From positions 1 through 11,207 of the forward strand of contig JAQULA010000038.1 in NCBI GenBank assembly GCA_028718845.1: a DNA stretch of 11,207 nucleotides. The letters run 5' to 3'. A program made the translations under genes and the position numbers. Positions 6,542 through 11,207 of the stretch are shown in pieces. Each line of letters starts with the position of its first letter. Position 1 is the first letter of the stretch. This DNA comes from Candidatus Omnitrophota bacterium. Its GTDB lineage: Bacteria; Omnitrophota; Gorgyraeia; B26-G9. Below the pieces are notes generated by a model. The model saw nothing but the letters and a program-made list of their open reading frames with translations. It searched no databases and had not been told where the DNA came from.

Positions 6542-8287
6542 TTACTCCCGTATAATTGCGTCGAACTTGCACACATCGAAACATTTGCCGCATTTCACGC
6601 ATTTGTTGACATCGATTAAAAAACCCTGTTGTTTATCGCCGCTGATCGCGTTGACCGGGCAATTGCGCATGCAGATGCTGCAGCGCTTGCATTTTTCCTG
6701 TCCAATATGATAAGTTAACAGATCCACGCATTTACGCGCGCGGCATTTTCTATCCCGGATATGCTCCAGATACTCTTCCCGGAAATATTTCAGGGTCGAG
6801 AGCACCGGATTCGGCGACGTCTGTCCCAGACCGCACAGGGACGCCTTCTTCGAAGCATTACAAATACGCTCCAGCAGTTCGATATCGTCTTCGCCGGCCT
6901 TCCCTTCGCTGATCTTGTTCAGGTACCCCAACATCTGAAAACCGCCGATACGGCAAGGCGCGCATTTTCCGCAGGATTCATCGACGCAAAATTTCAGATA
7001 AAACTTGGCGATATCCACCATGCAATCGTCTTCATCCATAACGATCATGCCGCCGGAACCCATGATCGAGCCCAGCTTCTGCAGATTTTCATAATCCACC
7101 GGGGTATCCAGCAAATGCTCCGGGATCACTCCCCCGGAAGGACCGCCGGTCTGCACCGCTTTGATCTTTTTACCGTTGAGCATGCCGCCTCCGATATCGA
7201 ATACGATTTCCCGCAGGGTAATCCCCATCGGCACTTCGATCAATCCGGAATTTTTCACTTTACCGGTCAACGCGAACACCTTGGTTCCTTTGGCGTTTTC
7301 GCTGCCGATCGAAGCAAACCACGCCCCGCCCTTACGCAGGATCACCGGAACGGTTGCCAGAGTTTCCACGTTATTGATCACCGTGGGTTTCCCCCACAAC
7401 CCTTTGACGGAAGGATACGGCGGCCTCGGCGACGGATATCCGCGTTTGCCTTCGATTGACGCGATCAACGCGGTTTCTTCGCCGCAAACAAACGCGCCGG
7501 CCCCCAAACGGATCTCCAGGTCAAAACTGAAATCAGAACCGAGAATATGTTCACCCAGTAAACCATACTCCCGGGCTTGCTCGATAGTTTTTTCAACCCG
7601 TTCGATCGCCAGTTCATATTCGGCACGCACATAGACAAATCCTTTGGTCGCGCCCACGGCGTAGCCGGCAATAATCATTCCTTCAACCACCGAGTGCGGA
7701 TCGCCTTCCAGGACGCTGCGATCCATATACGCACCGGGATCTCCCTCATCGGCATTGCAGATAATATACTTCTGATCCGCCTCGATCTGCCGGGCGAATT
7801 TCCATTTCATCCAGGTGGGAAACCCTCCGCCCCCCCGGCCGCGCAAGCCGCTGGTCTTCAACTCATTGATCACATCCTCCGATGAAGACTTCGCCAGCAT
7901 GGTTTTCAACGCCTGATAACCGTCGCAGGCGATATAATCTTTGATGTTTTCCGGGTCGATCTCCCCGCAACTCTTCAGCACTACCCGCATCTGTTTCGAC
8001 GCCCGGGTAAACAGCAATTCCTTCACCGGCTTGTTGTTCTTCAATGTCTGCTGAATGATTTTCTGAATATGCGCTTCGGTTACCCCGGCATAAGTAATGT
8101 CGCCGGGAATTATCCGGACGACAATGCCTTTATCGTACATCCCGATGTCCGCGACCCGGACGATCTGGACATCATCCTGCAGATTTTCCAGCCGGCATTG
8201 TTCCAGAAAAAGATTGTAAAATTCTTTGGTGCGCCCGGTCGAACCGGTATCCTTGAGCAATACGATTTTTTTATATCCCATGGTCAT
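6542..8287 (-). CDS. hydB: NuoF-like NADH-binding flavoprotein subunit (HydB/HndC) of [FeFe] hydrogenase
   Basis: This subunit binds FMN and NAD(H) and passes electrons through iron-sulfur clusters to the HydA subunit. Residues 1-105 are a thioredoxin-like domain without its usual cluster cysteines. The NuoF core follows: glycine-rich FMN/NADH loop GRGGGGFPTWMKWKFA (150-165), NADEGDPGAYMDR (178-190), GAGAFVCGEETAL (262-274), and the N3-type [4Fe-4S] ligands C439, C442, C445 (ESCGKCAPCRIG) plus C485. A C515-x4-C520 linker leads to a C-terminal 2[4Fe-4S] ferredoxin domain (C533, C536, C539, C543; C563, C566, C569, C573). The 581 aa match HydB/HndC-type proteins rather than plain NuoF. The start overlaps the preceding stop as ATGA, with AGGTGG 7 nt upstream; a second ATG two codons later is possible. 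Confidence 0.96.
   Translation of the reverse strand: MTMGYKKIVLLKDTGSTGRTKEFYNLFLEQCRLENLQDDVQIVRVADIGMYDKGIVVRIIPGDITYAGVTEAHIQKIIQQTLKNNKPVKELLFTRASKQMRVVLKSCGEIDPENIKDYIACDGYQALKTMLAKSSSEDVINELKTSGLRGRGGGGFPTWMKWKFARQIEADQKYIICNADEGDPGAYMDRSVLEGDPHSVVEGMIIAGYAVGATKGFVYVRAEYELAIERVEKTIEQAREYGLLGEHILGSDFSFDLEIRLGAGAFVCGEETALIASIEGKRGYPSPRPPYPSVKGLWGKPTVINNVETLATVPVILRKGGAWFASIGSENAKGTKVFALTGKVKNSGLIEVPMGITLREIVFDIGGGMLNGKKIKAVQTGGPSGGVIPEHLLDTPVDYENLQKLGSIMGSGGMIVMDEDDCMVDIAKFYLKFCVDESCGKCAPCRIGGFQMLGYLNKISEGKAGEDDIELLERICNASKKASLCGLGQTSPNPVLSTLKYFREEYLEHIRDRKCRARKCVDLLTYHIGQEKCKRCSICMRNCPVNAISGDKQQGFLIDVNKCVKCGKCFDVCKFDAIIRE
6545..6549 (-). promoter_or_regulatory. Shine-Dalgarno that sets the hydA start
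   Basis: GGGAG lies 5 nt before the ATG at 6537-6539 and overlaps the last codons of the upstream NuoF-like gene, whose TAA is 6542-6544. It argues against the longer in-frame start at 6602, where the extra 21 residues resemble no hydrogenase N-terminus. Confidence 0.7.
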
Positions 8288-8640
8288 GATCTATCCACCT
8301 TCACGTTATAAATATGATCATTCAACAATCGTTTTCCGGAAATATGCTTATCGATAATCGCCAGCGCGGTCTCCTTATCCACGTCTCCGTAAACGACCTG
8401 AGGCATTCCTTCCACATATACTTCAACCAGCGGCTCGGCATAACACATCCCGGCACAGCCGCATTTTTCGATCCGGATATCCAGGTTGCGTTTTTGCGCC
8501 TCATTCTGCAAAATCGCAAACACATCGCCGGCCCCGGCGGCAATACCGCAGGTACTCATGCCCACTTTTATCCAGTTTCCGCGTTTGCGCTGCGATTCGG
8601 ACCGGCACGCATCCAGCGTTTCTTTGGTCAGCTTCTTCAT
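8284..8640 (-). CDS. hndB: Thioredoxin-fold [2Fe-2S] ferredoxin subunit (HndB type)
   Basis: This 118-residue protein is a stand-alone thioredoxin-like [2Fe-2S] ferredoxin. Its cluster ligands are visible as MSTCGIAAGA (C31) and KCGCAGMCYAEPLVEV (C60, C62, C66). The spacing matches HndB of Desulfovibrio-type NADP-reducing hydrogenases, in which this small protein is a separate subunit between the NuoE- and NuoF-like ones. It probably passes electrons within or to the hydrogenase complex. The gene starts 21 bp after the NuoE-like stop, with AGAGG before the ATG, and overlaps the NuoF-like gene by an ATGA. The NuoF-like partner has lost cluster cysteines from its own N-terminal thioredoxin-like domain, so this protein may fill that role. 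The alternative name is simply (2Fe-2S) ferredoxin domain-containing protein. Confidence 0.92.
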   Translation of the reverse strand: MKKLTKETLDACRSESQRKRGNWIKVGMSTCGIAAGAGDVFAILQNEAQKRNLDIRIEKCGCAGMCYAEPLVEVYVEGMPQVVYGDVDKETALAIIDKHISGKRLLNDHIYNVKVDRS

Positions 8641-8661
8641 CGAATTACTTCCTCTCTTTCT

Positions 8662-9147
8662 TTACACTTCACCCTTAACATAGGGGGATAAAATATTCAT
8701 GAGTTCATCCGGCTTAACTTTGCCGAAAATTTTCCCGTCGATCATCATCACCGGGGCCAGGCCGCAGCATCCCAGGCAGCGCACGACCTGCAGATGGAAC
8801 AACCCGTCTTTAGTCGTTTGCCCTTCCTCGACCGCAAACATGTTTTTTATTTCATCCAGCAATTTGGCCCCGCCTTTTAAATAGCACGCCGTACCCATGC
8901 AGACCGAAATAGTATGCTTGCCCGGCGGTTCCAATTTAAAGAAATTATAAAACGTGATTACTTCGTAGATCCGTGCCAGCGGCACATCCAAAACCTCGGA
9001 CAGCTGCAGCGAAACTTCCCGCGGCACATAACCGTAATGATTCTGAATTTCATGGAGGATCATGATCAGATTCCCCCGTTTGCCTTTCCATTTTTCGGCC
9101 AGGCCCTTAATATCAACCTTCGTATTCCCGTTCACCTGTGTATCCAT
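8662..9147 (-). CDS. hydC: NuoE-like [2Fe-2S] subunit (HydC/HndA) of [FeFe] hydrogenase
   Basis: This is the 24-kDa-type subunit that assists the NuoF-like flavoprotein. An N-terminal helical part (LAEKWKGKRGNLIMILHEI and HYGYVPREV) precedes a thioredoxin-fold domain with the NuoE ligands CMGTAC and CLGCCG, that is C83, C88, C124 and C128 in a CX4C-X35-CX3C pattern. The first ATG in frame (9183) overlaps the upstream receiver gene's TGA as ATGA and would add a basic stretch (MTGKAQPRRRKG). I prefer the ATG at 9147 because a purine-rich AAGGAGAAGG lies just upstream, giving 161 aa against 173. It begins the four-gene set in the order HndA, HndB, HndC, HndD, so this is the first subunit gene of a tetrameric NAD(P)-linked hydrogenase. 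Confidence 0.94.
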   Translation of the reverse strand: MDTQVNGNTKVDIKGLAEKWKGKRGNLIMILHEIQNHYGYVPREVSLQLSEVLDVPLARIYEVITFYNFFKLEPPGKHTISVCMGTACYLKGGAKLLDEIKNMFAVEEGQTTKDGLFHLQVVRCLGCCGLAPVMMIDGKIFGKVKPDELMNILSPYVKGEV

Positions 9148-9153
9148 GCCTTT

Positions 9154-9163
9154 CCTTCTCCTT
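9154..9163 (-). promoter_or_regulatory. Shine-Dalgarno region of the NuoE-like gene
   Basis: AAGGAGAAGG ends 6 nt before the ATG at 9145-9147. It favours this start over the upstream ATG that overlaps the receiver gene's stop and has only weak pairing potential. Confidence 0.55.
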
Positions 9164-9179
9164 GGCTGCGCTTTACCCG

Positions 9180-9563
9180 TCATTTCAACTCTTGTCTAAT
9201 CGCCTGCAACAATACTTCCGGTTTTACCGGTTTTTCCAATACGGTCTTGACCGGCAACCAATCTTCATCCGGCTCAAACCCGAACGCAAGATTCATCGCT
9301 TTTCTGATGCCGGTAACGAGTACCACGGGAATATCCTTAGTCGCGGCGTCATGTTTCAAATCGCGCGCGGCGTCAAATCCTTCGGTTTTCTGCGTCATCA
9401 TGACATCAAGCAGAATCAGATCCGGTTTTTTTTCTTTGGCCTGCTTGAAGCCCTCCTTTCCATTATCCGCGGTCAGCACCGCATAGCCCTGCGACTGCAG
9501 CATCGTCGTCACTGCGTCGGAAAAATCGTGATCGTCATCAATAATCAAAATAGTGGTTGCCAT
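9180..9563 (-). CDS. Stand-alone receiver (REC) domain protein 1
   Basis: This 127-residue protein is a CheY-like receiver domain and nothing else. The acidic pocket IIDDD (D9-D11), phosphoacceptor D53 (LLDVMM), switch T84 (LVTG) and K111 (LEKPVKP) are all present, so it should be phosphorylatable. The usual DVMMP is replaced by DVMMTQKTEGF, and an extended segment FGFEPDEDWLPV (94-105) lies between alpha4 and beta5. From memory, this variant recurs in REC proteins near hydrogenase genes. It has no output domain, so it acts by protein contact or as a phosphate shuttle. No histidine kinase is in the window. A purine-rich GGAAGGGG precedes the ATG, and its TGA overlaps a possible ATG of the NuoE-like gene. 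Together with REC protein 2 it sits between the two hydrogenase modules. Confidence 0.92.
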   Translation of the reverse strand: MATTILIIDDDHDFSDAVTTMLQSQGYAVLTADNGKEGFKQAKEKKPDLILLDVMMTQKTEGFDAARDLKHDAATKDIPVVLVTGIRKAMNLAFGFEPDEDWLPVKTVLEKPVKPEVLLQAIRQELK

Positions 9564-9611
9564 TGCGCCCCTTCCTTTCCTGCGGTTACCCGCGCGCGTA
9601 CCGGCGCGGGA

Positions 9612-9995
9612 TCACGCTTCAGCGCGTATCAATTCCAACAGTACCCCCGGTTTTACCGGTTTATCGATAATCCCCTTCACATTCGGCCATTTCCGAAAAA
9701 TCTCTTCTTCACGCTCCGCAAGCGTCGCTTTCTTAAAATACCCGGTCAGGAAAAACAGCGGGATCGAACGCAGTCCGGTATCGGCATAAATTTCATCCGC
9801 CATCGTAAACCCGCTCTCCTGGGTTTTCATGACCACATCCAGAAAAATGATATCCGGATTAAATCCGCGGATAACCCCGATGATTCCGTCTTCACTGTTC
9901 TGACCTTTCACCTCATACCCCAGCGCGGCAAGAAAATTCGCGCAAGCCTGGCAAAAATCAACGTCGTCGTCAACGATCAAAACTCGTTTTATCAT
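9612..9995 (-). CDS. Stand-alone receiver (REC) domain protein 2
   Basis: This is a second 127-residue receiver-only protein, similar in plan to its neighbour but clearly diverged. It has the acidic residues D9-D11 (IVDDD), phosphoacceptor D53 (FLDVVM), switch T84 (FLTG) and K112 (IDKPVKPGVLLELI). Like REC protein 1 it carries an insertion before beta5, here acidic/basic (LAEREEEIFRKWPNV, 92-106). The pair probably arose by duplication. There is no output domain, and the partner kinase is unknown. No clear Shine-Dalgarno precedes the ATG: the upstream bases are an A-rich run (ATTAAAAAATAT). It is therefore weakly translated, or its mRNA starts close by. It lies downstream of a 181 bp gap and 48 bp upstream of REC protein 1. 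Confidence 0.9.
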   Translation of the reverse strand: MIKRVLIVDDDVDFCQACANFLAALGYEVKGQNSEDGIIGVIRGFNPDIIFLDVVMKTQESGFTMADEIYADTGLRSIPLFFLTGYFKKATLAEREEEIFRKWPNVKGIIDKPVKPGVLLELIRAEA

Positions 9996-10004
9996 ATATT
10001 TTTT

Positions 10005-10085
10005 AATGGTCGATCGTCAATAGCCTATAGCTCATAGCCGCTGGTTCATACGTATAATTCATGACTATGGACCATCGGCTATCCG
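10005..10085. repeat. Low-complexity ATAGCC/GGCTAT intergenic repeat tract
   Basis: The tract upstream of REC protein 2 is built from recurring short words (ATAGC, CTAT, CATAG, ATGG) in both orientations. ATAGCC occurs at 10020-10025 and ATAGCCG at 10034-10040. The latter is complementary to CGGCTAT at 10076-10082 (7 bp), and ATGGTC (10006-10011) is complementary to GACCAT (10070-10075). The style differs from the surrounding genes and looks like a dispersed intergenic repeat, but copy number cannot be known from one window. Confidence 0.4.
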
Positions 10086-10108
10086 CCCTCAGCCGTTTTT
10101 ACTTTTTA

Positions 10109-10186
10109 TCCCGAATGAATCCGCCCCCGGCAGTTTGCCCTTCGGGGATCCCGAAGAAGTTCTTCGCAGAAAAAGCTCATTCGGGA
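10109..10186 (-). other. Foldable intergenic element with 10-bp closing stem
   Basis: A perfect 10-bp inverted repeat, TCCCGAATGA (10109-10118) and TCATTCGGGA (10177-10186), encloses 58 nt. One arm contains the final codons and stop of the NuoE-like gene. Inside are a 4-bp hairpin (10129-10139) and two 6-7 bp hairpins, 10140-10156 and 10152-10166, which share bases 10152-10156 and so exclude each other. No T-run follows on the minus strand, so this is not a classical intrinsic terminator. It could be a processing or stability element between the two modules, or part of a mobile repeat. Confidence 0.4.
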
Positions 10187-10731
10187 CTTTTTACTTGTTT
10201 CTTATCGAGTTTCCGGTATTTATTCAAGATTCCCGGCACTTTTTCCGGCACCATCCGCACATAGATATCTTCATTCACCTGCATCACCGGCGAAAGCCCG
10301 CAACAGCCCAGACAACGGGTAATCTCCAGTCCGAACATCCCGTCGGCAGTGACCCCGCCTTCTTCAAGCCCCAACTCGGCCTTGAGTTTTTCCAGGATAC
10401 GCGCACCGCCGCCGACATAACAGGCCGTGCCTTTGCAGGTACAAATCTTAAAACGCGGCTTCGGCTTTAATGAAAAAAAGTTGTAAAACGTCGCCATCCC
10501 GTAGATATGCGCCGTGGGAACGGACAATTTCCGGGAAACAAAATCCATGGCTTCCCGCGGAATATATCCGAATACGCTCTGGACTTTATGCAGGACGCCC
10601 ATCAACGCCCCCTGCCGATCGCCGGGAAATGCCGCGGCCGCGCCCTGGATATACTCATCCAGTTCCTTGAATCTTTGTGCCGATTCTTTTGGACCCATCG
10701 TCATCGTAATACCGTTTTTCGCCTTGGCCAT
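10177..10731 (-). CDS. Second NuoE-like [2Fe-2S] subunit, next to HydA2
   Basis: This 184-residue NuoE/HydC-family protein has an N-terminal helical part (FPGDRQGALMGVLHKVQ and GYIPREAMDFV) and a thioredoxin-fold [2Fe-2S] domain with CKGTACYVGGG (C99, C104) and CLGCCGLSPVM (C140, C144). It is clearly diverged from the NuoE-like subunit at 8662-9147 and has a longer N-terminus plus a basic C-terminal tail (KLDKKQVKSPE). The ATG at 10731 is preferred, with GGAGG 8 nt upstream. The frame is open further back, but that part only overlaps the upstream hydrogenase gene. It starts 19 bp after the HydA2 stop, so the two are probably co-translated partners of a second hydrogenase complex. Its NuoF-like partner, if any, would be upstream of the window or shared with the main module. 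Confidence 0.93.
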   Translation of the reverse strand: MAKAKNGITMTMGPKESAQRFKELDEYIQGAAAAFPGDRQGALMGVLHKVQSVFGYIPREAMDFVSRKLSVPTAHIYGMATFYNFFSLKPKPRFKICTCKGTACYVGGGARILEKLKAELGLEEGGVTADGMFGLEITRCLGCCGLSPVMQVNEDIYVRMVPEKVPGILNKYRKLDKKQVKSPE

Positions 10732-10750
10732 GCCGTTTCCTCCCCGCGCT

Positions 10751-11207
10751 TTATTTAAATATATTAACCGTCTTATCCATTTCCGTGGGCACTCCCTGCG
10801 GCAGGCGCTTATGATAATGGGTATGTAACAGCGCGTGCGATAAATGCCCCAGGGGTTTTTCCAGAAACTCCGCGTATATCTTCGAGATGTCCGGGTTGCA
10901 ATGCGAACGGCGGATAGTCTTGCGTTCGTCGATGGCATAAAGCCCTTCGGCGCGCTGTGCGTACACCGCGGTTGCCAGGGATTCGCAATCCCCCTGCGGA
11001 TAGGGCTGGCCGCCGCCGCCCAGACATCCTCCGGGACAGCACATAACCTCGATAAAATGATAGTTTCTTTTTTTCTCTTTAATCTCCCGCAGCAGCGTAT
11101 GCGCATTGCCCAAACCGTTGACTACCGCGACCCGCACGTCCAGGCCGTTGACCGGAACCACCGCTTCCTTGATCCCCTCCAGTCCGCGTACCGCGGTAAA
11201 TTTGATT
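10751..11207 (-). CDS. Second [FeFe] hydrogenase catalytic subunit, C-terminal part (5' end outside window)
   Basis: About 152 C-terminal residues are visible, entering the window in frame at FTAVRGLEGIKEAVVPVNG. The third H-cluster motif FIEVMCCPGGCLGGGGQP is present near 11000-11055. Its variant is Cys in place of the usual Ala before the first cluster cysteine (MCCPGGC against MACPGGC in the HydA at 4794-6539). The small-subunit-like C-terminal part follows (NPDISKIYAEFLEKPL, then SHALLHTHYHKR), then a short tail ending NIFK. A GTG at 11161 could be mistaken for a start, but the reading frame and family homology clearly continue upstream. The other H-cluster motifs and N-terminal iron-sulfur domains lie outside the window, so the subgroup cannot be assigned. 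A NuoE-like gene follows by 19 bp. Confidence 0.93.
   Translation of the reverse strand, partial: IKFTAVRGLEGIKEAVVPVNGLDVRVAVVNGLGNAHTLLREIKEKKRNYHFIEVMCCPGGCLGGGGQPYPQGDCESLATAVYAQRAEGLYAIDERKTIRRSHCNPDISKIYAEFLEKPLGHLSHALLHTHYHKRLPQGVPTEMDKTVNIFK

Noticed and set aside
6540..6602. Longer N-terminus for HydA
   Set aside because: It would overlap the NuoF-like gene by 61 bp and add residues unlike any hydrogenase N-terminus. The ATG at 6539 has a proper Shine-Dalgarno.
9990..10019. Promoter TTGACG ... ATATGA before REC protein 2
   Set aside because: The -35-like box and spacing are acceptable, but the -10 box would overlap the start codon and the AT-rich run makes chance matches likely.
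9138..10037. Open frame of 299 codons on the plus strand
   Set aside because: It is antisense to both receiver-domain genes and across their spacer. There is no domain pattern, and the conserved REC residues are on the other strand.
10109..10192. Intrinsic terminator after the second NuoE-like gene
   Set aside because: The T-run follows the stem only on the plus strand, where no gene needs it. On the coding strand the downstream bases are A-rich, and the closing loop is 58 nt.
10732..11106. N-terminal extension of the second NuoE-like gene
   Set aside because: The frame is open upstream but runs through the HydA2 gene in another frame and yields arginine-rich nonsense. The ATG at 10731 has a GGAGG site.
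11159..11161. GTG as the start of HydA2
   Set aside because: The frame is open to the window edge, and the residues before it (FTAVRGLEGIKEA) match hydrogenase sequence, so the gene is simply cut by the window.
1..11207. CRISPR array, tRNA, rRNA, insertion sequence, Rex operator
   Set aside because: I saw no regularly spaced repeats, tRNA-like cloverleaf, transposase or TTGTGAA-type Rex palindrome on either strand.

Overview
The window is one co-directional block on the minus strand that encodes an electron-bifurcating-type [FeFe] hydrogenase and part of its maturation machinery. It is about 52-54% GC by eye, with tight spacing and Shine-Dalgarno-led genes. An HndABCD/HydABC-type NAD-linked hydrogenase, HydF, HydG and a TM1266-type regulator together point to a strictly anaerobic, fermentative or syntrophic bacterium. 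The style resembles uncultivated lineages such as Omnitrophota, Elusimicrobiota or Desulfobacterota relatives, but no taxonomic marker is present, so that assignment is only a guess.

Reading in the direction of transcription (high to low coordinates): the C-terminal part of a first [FeFe] hydrogenase (HydA2, cut by the window edge) is followed by a NuoE-like [2Fe-2S] subunit (HydC2). Next come 181 bp of structured, repeat-rich intergenic DNA and two stand-alone receiver-domain proteins. The main module follows: a NuoE-like subunit, a small thioredoxin-fold [2Fe-2S] subunit, a NuoF-like flavoprotein and a complete H-cluster hydrogenase. This is the gene order of an hndABCD operon. After it come a TM1266-family small regulator, an aspartate ammonia-lyase, HydF and HydG. 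Last, at the left edge, is a possible start of a secreted protein, possibly with its own promoter.

The genes fit one job. The NuoF-like subunit (FMN, NADH) with its NuoE and thioredoxin-fold partners exchanges electrons with NAD(H). The HydA subunit makes or consumes H2 and probably couples ferredoxin and NADH. HydG builds the Fe(CO)2CN synthon and HydF carries the diiron precursor. The aspartase may supply ammonia for the azadithiolate bridge, which is inference. HydE, the third maturase, is not in the window.

Two observations deserve a second look. First, hydF ends at an amber codon, and the next 21 in-frame codons read like the missing HydF C-terminus before a TAA; hydF is the only gene here that ends in TAG. 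Second, HydG has lost the middle cysteine of its C-terminal CX2CX22C cluster motif (Gly414) and gained nearby cysteines at 417 and 423. Other points are the two receiver-only proteins set between two hydrogenase modules, the unusual MCCPGGC H-cluster motif of HydA2, and a foldable intergenic element overlapping the end of hydC2.
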